DNA of 64,000 nt from Hemicordylus capensis (GCF_027244095.1 NC_069658.1:263384687-263448686); one strand, 5' to 3'; counted from the first letter of the stretch, positions 34,035-44,990 are shown. Numbers and translations are program-made. Notes: generated from the letters alone by a model not told the origin.

Positions 34035-34266
34035 CATCCACGAAGTCCGCATTGAGAGTCCGGCATGTCTGGCCGGACTTGGCAACCGTTGCTGCACGGT
34101 TCCTCTCATACCCACCAACCAGTGTCTCAAGCGAGAGGTTGTTCTCCATGGCCGTGGACGTGGTGACCTGGATGCTCATGTCTGGATGCGGAGTTGATTG
34201 AGCAGCTGGTCTTCTTGAAGGCCAACCTCCCCCTGCTGGGCTACCCCAAGCTGGCCGTGGAGGGTG
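34035..34266 (+). pseudogene. hAT transposase dimerisation-domain fragment
   Basis: Plus-strand codons read WPDLATVAARFLSYPPTS then VSSERLFSMA, then after a frame change EQLVFLKANLPLLGYP. This is the C-terminal dimerisation region of hAT transposases of the Ac/ZBED type (P-T-S-V-x-S-E-R-L-F-S followed by EQLVFLKANL). It differs from the 48.1 kb transposase (VASCEISFSKLKLI), so it is a different hAT lineage. Dead fragment. Confidence 0.75.
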
Positions 34267-34974
34267 AGTGACTCACGTCACCCCCCTATGCAGTGCCTCC
34301 CATGCCACAGCCACTCATCCTGACCAAGATGTGTCACAGCTGCTGACACATCCGGCAGACATGCACACAGGCCCCACCGCACTGCCAGCCTGAGAATGAT
34401 GAGATGGTGGGTTGCTGCTGTGCTGGCACTCAGCGCTAGGACAAGCGAGTGCTCCCTGCATCAGGGAGGGGTTCTCCCAGATGTTGCTGAGAGAGACTAC
34501 AACTCCCATTCCCCACTGTTGCAAGGGCTGTCCACCATCAAGACTAGTAGGGACAGTGGGAGTTGTAGTCACTCTCAGCAGAATACATCTGTGGATCCCT
34601 CCCTGAGGGCCGGAAGGCAGAAGTGGCACACCATCCATCACAGAGGCAGGCTGCTGCGTGTGCAGGCACACAGGAATGTTTCTGGGATGCTATGTCTCAC
34701 ACATGCCTTACGTTGGACTACACACACACACACATACACACACAGAGCACACTGTCACAGAGGGTTTGCTTTTTTCCCCTTTACAATGTTTGTTTGAACT
34801 GTTTCAAGCATGCATGACACCATAAAGCCCATGATGGAGGTGGGTGGCGCGTCCTGGCCTGGCACCACTATGGCCCAGCACCACCACCACCACCCAGCAC
34901 CACCACCCGTGGTTGGTGGGGAGGGGAGGTAGGAGCAAGGACAATGACAATGACAAACAAGACATGACAATGAC
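34267..34974. other. No gene seen
   Basis: Contains an imperfect inverted repeat with ACTACAACTCCCATT near 34495 and GGGAGTTGTAGTC near 34558, and a CA run at 34722-34744. Short repeat of ACAATGACAAACAAG near 34950-34980. Confidence 0.4.
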
Positions 34975-35800
34975 AAACAAGAATCCACTCATCTGATACC
35001 AGAGAATCTACACTCAGATTACCTCAGAAACAACAAAACCCAGTACTCCATGGGCTTGTGGGTATGGGTATGGTTGGCACCCTATGTGCACTATGCCACC
35101 ACTCACTCTGGGCCACCCAGTGCCCCCCAAGTGCAGTTATGGGGCTGCTGGAAACCGCCATTATTCCCTATGAGGAAAAAGCTTAAAGACGCGCAAACTT
35201 TATTAATTCTTTAAAAAAATCAGCCCTTTTCCCAATTCCTTTGAAATATGGGTGGTGGCAGGCACCCATTGGGGCACTACCACCCGACCCACTCTTCTGG
35301 CCTAGAAACCCCCTTTCTGCCCCAAATCTGCCCCAAAGATACGCAAACTTCAAAAATCAGCCCTTTGCCCAATCACTCTGAAATCTGGGTGGTAGCTACC
35401 CATTGGTGCAAGGAACCAACTTACTTGCACCCATTGGTGCATTGGCACTACCACCCACCACAACTCACCCTGGGCTACCCTGGTGCCCCCAACGTGAAGC
35501 TATATGTTTTCTGGAATCCCCATTAGTCCCTATGGGAAAAATCTTAAAGACGTGTAAAAGTCAAAAATTCATGAACCCAATTTCTTTGAAATTTGAGTGG
35601 TAGCTTCCACCCATTGGGCACTACCCCCCTCCCCCACTCTTTTTTTTGATCCGAATCGCTTCCGATTTGGAAAATTTGGATTGAAATTGAATCGGGGTGA
35701 TTCGAGGGGGAGGGGTCAGATTCAGACCCAAAACAAATTGGGGGTGTTTTGATTCGAATACAAATCAAAATGAAATATATATATATATATTTCGTGCCCA
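34975..35800. mobile_element. hAT-like miniature relative of 31856-33027
   Basis: Shares GGTTGGCACCCTATGTGCAC, CTCTGGGCCACCC and repeated ACCCATTGGGGCACTACCAC-like blocks with 31856-33027 and 60265-61085. Its right end is a degraded GTTTTGATTCGAATAC..TTTCGTGCCC; its left end is missing. Confidence 0.6.
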
Positions 35801-35802
35801 AT

Positions 35803-35927
35803 CTATCTGTAGATAGATGAAGTATATGATCGTCACAAGCCATTTCCCAAGCTGCAAAACTGACCCAGCATAGGTACAGTGAAAAACCCAAATTGTGTGT
35901 GAACTGCTCTCCGATAACTCACAGGGA
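35803..35927. repeat. Unclassified interspersed repeat, copy 1
   Basis: CTGTAGATAGATGAAGTAT, GTCACAAGCCATTTC.CAAGCTGCAAAAC, CCCAGCATAGGTAC and TTGTGTGTGAACTGCTC recur at 56160-56300 and in part at 62270-62345. The Helitron at 35928 interrupts it. Confidence 0.65.
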
Positions 35928-36009
35928 CTAGTATTTTTAAGCCCGTTAAAATAACGGGCGCTAGAACCTTTGTTGTTGTTGTTGTTGTTGTTTCTTTTAT
36001 TGCTTCTAC

Positions 36010-36615
36010 CTCTTTCTTTCGCCGTCCTCTCCTTTTTTATTTTTCTCTTTTTCTCTTGCACTCCTTCCTTTTCTCTCCCTCTTCCTCTGTTTCCTTTCCT
36101 TCCTTTCTTCTCTCTACCTCTCTCTCTCTCTCTCTCTCTCTCCTTTTCTTCCTTTCTTCCACCTCTTCTCACTCCCATCGTTCTTTCTTATTTCTCTTTT
36201 CCTCTTTTCTTTCTTTAATGGGATCGCTCTTTGCGGTTGGCTGTTCTTCCCTTTTTTCTGTCTGTTTTCTGTCCTTCTTCCTTCATTCTTTTTTCTTTCT
36301 TTTTCCTTCCTTTCTTACTTCTTTGTTTCATAATTTCCCTCCCTCCCTCCTCTGGCTGCCCTGTGCCCTCCTTATCGCTGGGCCAGTGTCTTTTCTGGTG
36401 TGGAGTGAGGTAATTTTTCTGATTGTTCTCCTTTGCTCGCTCTTCCTGTCTTTTGACCCTTATTTTTGTATCTGTTTTTTTCTCCCTCCCCACCCTTTTT
36501 TATTCTACCCTTCCCTCTCCCGTACTCTCTTCTTTCATTTCTTCTCCCCCTTGTCCCTCTGTCTCTTCTTTTTCCCTCTTCCCTCTGTCCCGCTTTCTTT
36601 TGATCTGCCATCTCC
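36010..36615. repeat. Polypyrimidine/polypurine tract
   Basis: Roughly 600 bp overwhelmingly C and T on the plus strand, including a pure CT run at 36119-36143. The long frames on both strands here are composition artefacts. Such tracts can form intramolecular triplexes. Confidence 0.85.
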
Positions 36616-37774
36616 CTTATTTAGTTTTTAAATACTTATGAGGCTAATTGTAGAGCATATTTTTTGTTTAAATTATTTTATTTTTTTGTTCAACTCAGTT
36701 TTTAACTTAATTTACTCATTTTATTCTTTTTTTGGTTCCCCCCCCCAACCCTCATAGTATTTCTTTATACACCACATTCTTTGTGAATGGGGATTTACCA
36801 AGGTTGGTCAGCTCCCAGTGGTACTAAGCTGCATCTCGCTCGATAGCCAGAGCGGACCCACTTCGCTGGCACAGCCGAAGACAGGACGGGAGGAAGTGGA
36901 GTGCCGCTCAGAATGTTTCGGGAAAAGCGTAAATGTGAGCTCCCGAAGAGGAGCTCGCTTGCTCGTGCAGCACACTCACGAGGTCGGGAAACCCCCGCCC
37001 CCAGCCAGTCAGCTCGCCTCCTCCCTCCTCCGCCCTGTCACAGCGCCTGCCAGGGCTTCCCCGCACCAATACACAGCCCGGGTGGAAGGCGCTGCCTGCA
37101 GCTCAATCAGCTCCCTCCCCACAGTCACAGTTGTTGGCCACGCCGCTTCTTAGTTAATGGTCATATGCACGCCACCCGCAAGCAGGCTCTTGCCCTTTGT
37201 TGGTCGGCAGGCACAACAGAGTGAGGTGTTGGCGAACTGCCAGGAAAGGGTTAAAGAGTGCCCCCTCCCCCTCTTCAGTGGAAAAGCATTTTCCCTGTCT
37301 CCTCCTCCCTTGAACAGCAGAGGAGTGCGCGCACCGCCTCTCACACTGGCATTCTGGGATTTTTGAGTGGATTCTGGGTTTTCCGCAGCGGGCTTTTTCT
37401 CCCACCTGTTCCCCCGACTGAGAAGGCGCTGTGGAGATAGAGTTTCTGTGCGGCTGCTCCAGTGTGCTGTTGATCTCGTGGCGGCCGTTGTATATATCGT
37501 TTGTGGTGCACATGCTCCAATCATGTCGGTTGTTTTCCTGCCCTTGGCCGTCGGGATGGGGGTGGGGGCTTATAATTGGGCCTGTGGGGGGTGGGATTGT
37601 GAATTCAGCGGTGTATTTTCTCCCGTCGCTTTTGCTGTTTCTGGGCTAGTTGCGCCTGGGCTGGACTCGCCCCCTCTGCCGTTTGAATGTGTGTGCGGGG
37701 TTTTTTTTTGTTTGGCTTTGTTGGTTTTTGGGCAACTGGGCAGGGGGGGGTGTAGTGCTTAATGTTAACTTTGT

Positions 37775-37842
<68 letters not shown>
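37775..37842. repeat. (GT)n(GA)n compound microsatellite
   Basis: About 12 GT followed by about 21 GA units inside the Helitron. Confidence 0.95.
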
Positions 37843-37847
<5 letters not shown>

Positions 37848-38519
37848 CATGAGAGTGGTGAAAATCCCCGCCTCTTCCCGGTCTACGCTTCTTATTTGTT
37901 TTAGTGGCAGGGCTGGTCCCGCCGCTTCCGCCTCTGCCTTCGCTGGTTTTTTAATTTTGTTTGTTTGCTTTGATTCCGCAGCTTCAGGCTAGTTCCACTT
38001 CTGTTGCTTCTGCCCTTCTCGGCTCCCGCCTCTCTTTTTTTTTGTTCGTCATGTTCGTCATGCTGGTCTCTTCTCCCCACTCTTATCTCCTTGCCGCTTT
38101 TGGTTTTTCACTCCCGCGGGCCCATATTTTCAATTCCCCCCCCCCGGTCTTTTTTGTTGGTTCCCCGCTGCTCTCTCGGGTCCCGTGCTGCTGCCACAGC
38201 CCTCCTGGTTCCCCCGCTGCCGCCTCAGCCCTCCCGGTTCCCCCGCTGATGTCTCTGTCCTCCCGGTCCCGCTGTTTTCGTCTAACATGGCCGCCTGGTC
38301 CCAGCGGTCGTGTCTCCCTCAGTTTGTTCTGGGCATGCGCTTGAAGGGAGGCACGGACACACGCTTGGCTGTCCATGGACGGACATCAAGGGTTTTATTA
38401 TAGAGGATTACTATTTGTATCTTGCATATAGAGGAGGTTCTTATGAGGGATATGTTCTTGTTTGTAATCATGTATGACTCTCAGAGATGTAACCTTTTCT
38501 GTTTTTAATTATATTACTA

Positions 38520-39900
38520 ATAAATGCATTATAAAATCGGGGGGGGGGGACACTAAAGAAGCTAGCATTAGATCCCTCAGAGTTGAGCAATTATAGGCCT
38601 GTTTCCAACCTCCCATGGCTGGACAAGGTAATTGAGAAGGTGGTGGTCTCTCAACTCCAGGCGGTCTTGGAGGAAACTGATCATCTAGACCCATTTCAAA
38701 CTGGTTTTCGGGCAGGCTATGGGGTGCTATGGGGTGGAGACTGCCTTGGTCAGCCTGATGGATGATCTCCAATTGGGAATTGACAGAGGAGGTGTGTCTA
38801 TGTTGGTCCTTTTGGATCTCTCGGCGGCTTTTGATACTATCGACCATAGTATCTTTCTGGAACGTCTGAGGGTGTTGGGGTGGGAGGCACTGTTTTACAG
38901 TGGTTCTACTCCCACCTCTCAGACAGATTCCAGATGGTGTTGATTGGAGACTGTTGCTCTTCGAAATATGAGCTAAAGTATGGTGTCCCTCAAGGCTCCA
39001 TACTTCCTCCAATGCTTTTTAACATCTACATGAAACCACTGGGAGAGATCATCAGGGGATTTGGAGCTGGGTGTTACCAGTACACTGATGACACCCAGAT
39101 CTGCTTCGCCATGTCAGCTTCTTCAGGAGCTGGCATATCCTCCCTAAATGCCTGCCTGGAAGCAGTAATGGGCTGGATGAGGGAGAATAAACTGAAGCTG
39201 AATCCAGATAAGACGGTGGTACTTATTGTGCAGGGTCAGAACTCTAGAGACAATTTTGATCTCCCTGCTCTAGATGGGGTCACACTTCTCCAAAAGGAAC
39301 AGGTTCACAGTCTGGGAATACTTCTGGATCCACACCTCTCCCTGGTTTCTCAGGTTGAGGCGGTGGCCAGGGGTGCTTTCTATCAGCTCCGGCTGATACG
39401 CCAGCTGTGCCCTTTTCTCAAGATCAATGACCTCAAAACAGTGGTACATCTGCTAGTAACCTCCAGACTTGACTTCTGTAATGCACTCTACGTGGGGCTG
39501 CCTTTGTATGTAGTCCAGAAACTTCAGTTGGTTCAGAATGTGGCAGCCAGGTTGGTCTCTGGGTCATCTCGGAGAGACCATGTTACTCCTTTACTGATGG
39601 AGCTACACTGGCTGACAATAGGTTTCCGGACAAAATACAAAGTGCTAGTTATAACTTATAAAGCCCTAAACATCCAAGGCAGTTTTTAAAAAACACCTGA
39701 AAACCTACCTTTTCGCCCAAGCTTTTTCAGCTTTTTAAATTTTTTAGGTTTTAATCTCTGGTTTATTTTTAAATTGTTAAATTGTTTTAAGTTTTTGTAT
39801 ATGTTTTTAACTTTTTTTATGCTATTGTTAACCGCACAGAGATGAAAGTTTGGGGTGGTGTACAAATCTGAAAAATAAATAAGTAAATAAGTAAATAAAT
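38520..39900 (+). mobile_element. L2-clade LINE, RT domain and 3' end
   Basis: Frames 38583-38765, 38719-38943 and 38880-39689 join the order of an L2 reverse transcriptase: RPVSNLPWLDKVIEKVV, LLDLSAAFDTIDHS, GVPQGSILPPMLF, YTDDTQ (normally YADD), LKLNPDKTVV, LVTSRLDFCNALYVGLPL and LHWLTIGFRTKYKVLV. Frame changes near 38720 and 38900 and the A-to-T change in the YADD box show it is dead. A 3' UTR with TTAACCGCACAGAGATG and an AAATAAGT tail follows. Confidence 0.88.
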
Positions 39901-39933
39901 AAAATTTAAAAGCCTGCTCTTCAGCGCGCGTGC

Positions 39934-39964
<31 letters not shown>

Positions 39965-40014
39965 CCAGGTCTGATGGTTCCCTCTGCACCTTGGCTGCTA
40001 CCTGATAACAGCTC

Positions 40015-40271
40015 CATTCTAGGAGCGCCATAACAGTTCCGTCAACCAGCATTCGAGATGGTTGGGGGGGGTCTTTAAGGGGAAGGGGAGGTGCTGCCTA
40101 CCTGCCAGCCCCCACTCCACTGCTTTCCCCCCAACAAAGTGGCTGTAGTGTGCCTCCCTGCAGCCCCCCGTCAGTGTCGGCACGGAAGTGGCAGTGCCTC
40201 CCCTGCCCCTTAAAGAACCCCACCCCCGCTCTCCCAGGAGTGCATGGAAGCAGTTCTGTGCACATCCCTAC
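40015..40271. mobile_element. hAT miniature, GTGCACATCCCTA family
   Basis: Right terminus TTCTGTGCACATCCCTA, interior GC-rich with TGCCTACCTGCCAGCCCC as in 4968-5224. Left terminus degraded. An AC array precedes it at 39931-39958. Confidence 0.6.
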
Positions 40272-40462
40272 TAGAGATTAGGGGAAAGAACAAGCTAAGC
40301 ATCACCAAGACTGCTCTTTCTAATTATCTTTATTTTTTTGCTCATAAGCTGGGCCTCCATGTTTGTGGGCCAAATAAACTATGAAGGGGGAAGTTATGGC
40401 TGCATGAATATTATTGCTTTTTGGTCAGGTGAAAGAAAGACACAGCTAAACAAGAGGCATTA

Positions 40463-40545
40463 TTCATTCATTCATTCATTCATTCATTCAACATATTTTT
40501 ATACTGCCCAAAACGTACGTCTCTAGGAGGTTTACAACAAAATAA
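40463..40545 (-). repeat. L2-like tail with (ATTC)n
   Basis: Seven ATTC units, then on the minus strand the AAACCTCCTAGAGACGTACG..GGGCAGTATAAAAATAT type tail. Confidence 0.65.
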
Positions 40546-40699
40546 AAACAGAAAGTGACCAAAGAAACTCCACGTTTGCCCAGAATACCTCATTCTAACT
40601 TAAAGTAACCCCAGCCCAGCTCAGGGACATCACTGCCTCTCATGATCATTGTCATTATCTCTCTCTACTAAATTGTATCTATGAAACTTGGTTCTCACA

Positions 40700-41030
40700 A
40701 GGTTCTCACTGTTTTTCGCTGACAGTTAAGAAAACAGGATTTAACCAAATAAGGAGTAATCACCAGATGAACAATGAATCATTCACATGCGTACTAGATA
40801 CTTAGACCACCATTTTATTGTCACGTATACTATGTCTAGGGTGTCAGCATCATTCAGATTGTTTGTATAAATGTAAGATGCACCTGTAACCAAACTGTAA
40901 TCGCTTTGAGAGCGTAAGCCTATTGATTACCTATTGCTAAACTGCAGTAGCAATAAAGCCTCTAAAATGATTCCCACTGAGTCTGTTTGATTGACTAAGA
41001 GGCGGACCCAGGGACGAACCATGTTCACAT
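40700..41030 (+). mobile_element. Possible LTR fragment (fossil)
   Basis: TTTGTATAAATG (TATA-like) is followed by AGCAATAAAGCC (polyadenylation-like) and a U5-like GAGTCTGTTTGATTGAC, the order of a retroviral LTR. I cannot define both ends or a target duplication, and no internal viral genes are visible. Confidence 0.35.
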
Positions 41031-41502
41031 AAGTTTCATGTAGATGTTAAACAACATCAGAGACAATATGGAGCCCTGAGGCACACCATACAAATCATCT
41101 GGAAATTGTCATATCCAGATTGGCTGCTTTTTCTAGTACAAGAAAAACCCTCGGCTAGTGTTATTAGCCTAACGCAGTACACCACCTCTGGTAGCCAGAA
41201 GTGTAGACAGAGCAAAAGCTTGAGAAGGGGATTTCAGCAAAATGAAGTTCCACAAAGCTTTTAAGGTACTTTTGCTACTCACAACTACAATGGCCTCTGG
41301 AAATGTTCAATTTAATAATGTCCCTCAAATGCTTAGGAGGGGTTCCACACATTTGCTGGTAGCTCCTTTTAAGTCATCCCCCCCCCCCCGAAGTTGCAAG
41401 CAAAGATCTGATCATGCATTTCCTGCACCTTTTATAGTTTGGCTCTATCCATTGCATTTTTACCCTGAAAAATGTTCCATAGATTCTAAAGAGTGTTTGC
41501 TA

Positions 41503-42444
41503 TCAAATCATTTTATGCGATTCAGATTTTGCAAAGAGTTTCTTCAGTGCTGTCAAGACATCCCGGTTCCTCAAGCTGTATATCAAAGGATTCATCATGG
41601 GAGGAACAATGGTGATGAACAATGAGTTAATCATGGCCTTCTCAGCAGAATAGGAGGATGCCGGTGTCATGAATGTCATCATGGCCGCTATATAAAATAT
41701 CCCCACCACACACAAGTGGGACAAACAGGTCCTTAAAGGCTTGTGGCTTCTTTCTGAGGAGCGTGCCCTCAGGACTTGGAAGAGGATGGATATGTAGGAA
41801 GCAAGAATGACAGAGAGGGGGACAAAAAGTACTGAGAAACTTCCCAAGTATGCAATTTTTTGAAATACAGAATTGTCAGAGCAGGACAACTGCATAAGGG
41901 CCAGATATTCACAAAGGTTATGATTAATCACATTTGACTTGCAGTAGGGAAGAGGCAGTACATAAAGGGAACATACCATAGCTTGTAGAGAAGACCAAAA
42001 CCAGACAACTCCTGTCATGATGTAGCAGATTTTTCTCCTCATGAGAACTGGATATTGCAAAGGTTTGCATATTGCCACATATCTGTCATATGACATGGTT
42101 GCCAGGATGAGGCATTCTGCAGTACCCACAGCCATTGAGACAAATATCTGTGTAGTGCATCGATAAAGGGAAATTGTGTACCTCTGGGTTACATAGTTCA
42201 CTGTCATTTGGGGAACAATTGAGAGAACTTGGCAGAGGTCCATGAAGGCCAACTGACTGAGGAAAAAGTACATTGGTGTCTGAAGAACAGAGTCTGTTTT
42301 AATTAGGAGCAGAAGGAGACTGTTTCCAATTAATGCAATGATGGACATGAAGAGAACCATGCCAAGAAAAATCCTAGGTGATTTTTGATGCAGAAGCCCA
42401 ACAAGAAGAAACTCTGTCCATGATGTTGTATTCCCCTTCCCCAT
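41503..42444 (-). CDS. Class II odorant receptor, family 2-like, intact
   Basis: A 313-residue seven-transmembrane receptor of the olfactory class. The start at 42444 (MGKGNTTSWTEFLLVGLL) is preferred because a minus-strand splice acceptor, CCTTGTGTTTTTAG, ends at 42471, 26 bases upstream; earlier in-frame methionines would be intronic. Hallmarks are GN in TM1, TPMYFFLSQLAFMDLC, SYDRYVAICKPLQYPVLM, LSCSDNS, RTCLSHLCVV and PLIYSLRN. It shares TSWTEF, VGLL, FFLSQL, SYDRYVAIC, CKSN and SHLCVVGIFY with the gene at 6345-7274, so the two are paralogues. N-linked sequon NTT near the N-terminus. No frame break. Confidence 0.94.
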   Translation of the reverse strand: MGKGNTTSWTEFLLVGLLHQKSPRIFLGMVLFMSIIALIGNSLLLLLIKTDSVLQTPMYFFLSQLAFMDLCQVLSIVPQMTVNYVTQRYTISLYRCTTQIFVSMAVGTAECLILATMSYDRYVAICKPLQYPVLMRRKICYIMTGVVWFWSSLQAMVCSLYVLPLPYCKSNVINHNLCEYLALMQLSCSDNSVFQKIAYLGSFSVLFVPLSVILASYISILFQVLRARSSERSHKPLRTCLSHLCVVGIFYIAAMMTFMTPASSYSAEKAMINSLFITIVPPMMNPLIYSLRNRDVLTALKKLFAKSESHKMI

Positions 42445-42582
42445 TCCTCTTTCATTTGTCCAGATTTCACCTAAAAACACAAGGGGGAAAAGTGAGGGGA
42501 TGAAAGTCATTAAAAGATATGACAACTACTTCCCATTCCTTTTCAAAGAGCCAGAAAAGGAGAAACACATTGCACCACCTAT

Positions 42583-42862
42583 GTGAGAGGAGAGGAGAGC
42601 TGGTCTTGTGGCAGCAAGCATAACATGTCCCTTTAGCTAAGCAGGGTCTGCCCTGGATGCATATGAATGGGAGACTTGATGTGTGAGCACTGTAAAATAT
42701 TCCCCTTAAGGGAAGGAGCTGCTCTGGGAAGAGTAAAAGGTTCCAAGTTCCCTCCCTGGCATCTCCAAGATAGGGTTGAGAGAGAAACCACTGCCTGTCT
42801 GTGTACAAAGTACTGAGCTAGATGGACCTATGGTCTGACTCAGTATATGGCAGCTTCCTATC
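42583..42862 (+). repeat. 5S-rRNA-headed SINE
   Basis: GTCTTGTGGCAGCAAGCA, then 5S-like AGCTAAGCAGGGTCTGCCC and ATGAATGGGAGACTTGATG, the middle block GGTTCCAAGTTCCCTCCC and tail GAGCTAGATGGACC..CAGCTTCCTAT. It lies just upstream of the third OR gene. Confidence 0.85.
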
Positions 42863-42907
42863 TCACTGTCTGGCTACAGTTTCTTGATATGGTGATATGG
42901 TCCTTGG

Positions 42908-43640
42908 AGATAGACCAGGGCCCAGTGGTAGAGCATCTGCTTGCACACAGGAGGTCCCTGGTATCACCAGTAGAGGTGTGCACAGAACTGCGGAGCTGCG
43001 GTCCGGCACTGGGGTGGGGGTTTCTTTAAGGGCGGGGGGAGGGTGTACTTACCCCTCCCGCTGCTTTCCCCCCTCCGGCGCACGTATTTTAGTCAGCAAT
43101 TGGGGCGGCAGGATATCTCCCTGCCGCCCCTTCCCCCGCTTGGCTGCAAAAGGCTTCAGGAAGCCTTTTGCGTGTGCGCTCATCGTGCACGCGTAACATC
43201 TCCGCGATGTGCACATGGTCACACACGCACATGCGCATGCATGTCGCAGAGATGTGATGTGCGTGCGTGACATGCGCACCTGCAAAAGGCTTCCTGAAGC
43301 CTTTTGCAGCCGAGCGGGGGGAAGGGGCAGCAGGGAGGTATCCTGCCACCCCAATTGCTGACTAAAATACATGCGCTGGAGGGGGGAAAGCAGCGGGAGG
43401 GGTAAGTACATTGTTCCCCCCGCCCTTAAAGGAATCCCCACCCCAGTCCGTCCGAACCCCAAACTGCCCATGACCGGACCAGTCCGGAGGCCTGTTGAAT
43501 GGCTTCCAGACCAGTCCGTGCACATCACTAATCACCAGGTAGGGCTGGGGGAGACTCTTGAAAGCTTGGACAGTTGCTACCAGTCAGTGTAGATTATTCT
43601 GAGCTAAATGGACTAAAGGTCTGCCTTGTAATAATACCAA
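42908..43640 (+). repeat. tRNA-headed SINE, split by a hAT miniature
   Basis: Head CCCAGTGGTAGAGCATCTGC and GTCCCTGGTATCACCAG (box B degraded) lies at 42908-42970. The tail resumes at 43531 with ATCACCAGGTAGGGCTGGGG, then TTGCTACCAGTCAGTGTAGA and CTGAGCTAAATGGAC. Confidence 0.8.
42971..43530. mobile_element. Palindromic hAT miniature, perfect target duplication
   Basis: ATCACCAG lies at 42963-42970 and 43531-43538. Termini TAGAGGTGTGCAC and GTGCACATCACTA. Almost the whole 560 bp folds back on itself about an axis near 43227: AGTCAGCAATTGGGGCGGCA mirrors the TGCCACCCCAATTGCTGACT block, and GGCTTCAGGAAGCCTTTTGC mirrors its complement. Confidence 0.93.
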
Positions 43641-43804
43641 TGGAACAGTCTGCTTCTGTGAGTGTATTGCCAGGGTAGGAAAAGGAGTACTGTTTGGTCT
43701 TTCAGATCCAAAAAGGGATTCCAGTAAGCTTCTGTTTTTGCCATGGAAGATTTGTCCATTGCTTTAGTTGCATTGTTGAGTAATATAATTTCCATTTAAT
43801 TTCA

Positions 43805-44990
43805 TTGACATAGGACAAACAGGGGTTATCTCAGGAGCCCCATTCAATAAGGAAATCAGGGAGAGATTTAAGGAGAGGCAGGGCATTAATAATGGGTGAC
43901 TTCAATTACCCACACATAGACTGGGTCAATTCACAGTCAAGTAATGACAAAGAGGTCAATTTTCTAGATACATTGAATGACTGTGCCCTAGAACAGTTGG
44001 TCTTGGAACCAACCAGAGAGAAGGCAACCTTGGACTTAATCCTGAGTGGCACCCAGGACCTGGTGCATGATGTCACTGTCATTGACCCCTTAGGGAACAG
44101 TGACCACAGTGCAATCAAATTCAGCATACATGCACGGAGAGAATCACCAACAAAGTCTAACCCAGACACTTTGAATTTCAGAAGAGGAAACTTCTCCAAA
44201 ATGAGGAGTATGGTGGGGGGGGGAAACCTGAAAGAGGAAATCAGGAGAGTCACTTCACTCCTGAATGCAGGGAGTTTACTTAAAACCACAATACTAGAAG
44301 CCCAGTCAGAATGTATTACAAAAAGGAGGAAATGTATTACAGTCCAGGAGGATGCCAGCATGGATAACAAGTAAAGTCAAGGAAGCCATAAAGGAGAAGA
44401 AGACTTCCTTTTGAAATTGGAAGGCCTGCCCAAATGAAGAGAACAGAAAGGAACACAAACTCTGGCAAAAGAAATGCAAGGTGACAATAAGGGAGGCAAA
44501 AAGAGAGTTTGAGGAACATTTGGTTAAAAGCATCAAGGGGAATAACAAAATCTCCTTTAAATACATCAGAAGAAGGAAACCTGCCAGGGAGGCCGTTGGG
44601 CCATTAGACAATGAGGGAGTGAAAGGGATTATTAAGGAGGATATGGAGGTTGCAGCAGGGGTGTATCTATAACTGAGCAGATGGGTTCAAAGAACCTGGG
44701 CCCCTGAGGGATCCCCAGCTCCACCCCTCCCTATTGTCTTCATTATCTCCCTCACTCTGAGGGGCTGCCGGAGAGGGGCAAACATGGGCTCCCTCTCCCC
44801 TAGCTACACCCCTGGGTTGCAGAGAAATGAGTTCTTTGCCTCTGTCTTCATGGCAGAGGATACTGAGCATATACCTGTTCCCGAACCATGCTTTTCAGGG
44901 ATGGAGGCTAAAGAACTGAGAACAGATAGAAGTGACAAGAGCTGATGTTCTGAACTGTCTTGAAAAATTGAAAACTAGCAAAGAAAAGCA
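43805..44990 (+). mobile_element. CR1 LINE fragment, plus strand
   Basis: The frame at 43892-44374 covers the end of the CR1 endonuclease (MGDFNYPHIDWVNSQSS, LGNSDHSAIKFSIHA). Another frame, at 44481-44672, covers the linker (MTIREAKREFEEHLVKSIKG). The RT proper is absent. A G insertion run near 44214 and later changes break the frame. Interrupted by the miniature at 44656-44814. Confidence 0.85.
44656..44814. mobile_element. hAT miniature in CR1, perfect target duplication
   Basis: GGTTGCAG lies at 44648-44655 and 44815-44822. Termini CAGGGGTGTATCTAT and TAGCTACACCCCTG. At 159 bp it is the smallest member of the CAGGGGYGTA family here, and younger than the CR1 it interrupts. Confidence 0.92.

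Larger units (their letters stand above)
35928..38407 (-). mobile_element. Complete non-autonomous Helitron, 2480 bp
   Basis: On the minus strand it starts TCCTCTATAATAAAACCC (5' TC) and ends with hairpin GCCCGTTATTTTAACGGGC, TTAAAAATA and CTAG. Flanking bases are A and T, the expected Helitron target, with no target duplication. The start resembles bat HeliBat ends (TCCTATATAATAAAAG, from memory). No Rep or helicase frame is present. The interior holds a ~600 bp polypyrimidine tract (36010-36615), a CpG-rich block (36800-37480) that looks like a captured gene promoter or 5' exon, a GT/GA array (37775-37842) and a GC-rich CCTCCCGGTTCCCCCGCTG repeat (38170-38270). Confidence 0.88.

Noticed and set aside
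36056-36631. 191-codon open frame rich in Phe, Leu and Ser
   Set aside because: Encoded by a polypyrimidine tract inside a Helitron; composition alone produces the frame on both strands.
37367-37762. 131-codon frame in the Helitron
   Set aside because: No recognisable domain and hydrophobic low-complexity content; probably chance or a captured non-coding piece.
38880-39689. 269-codon frame that could be read as a host gene
   Set aside because: It is the reverse transcriptase of an L2 LINE.
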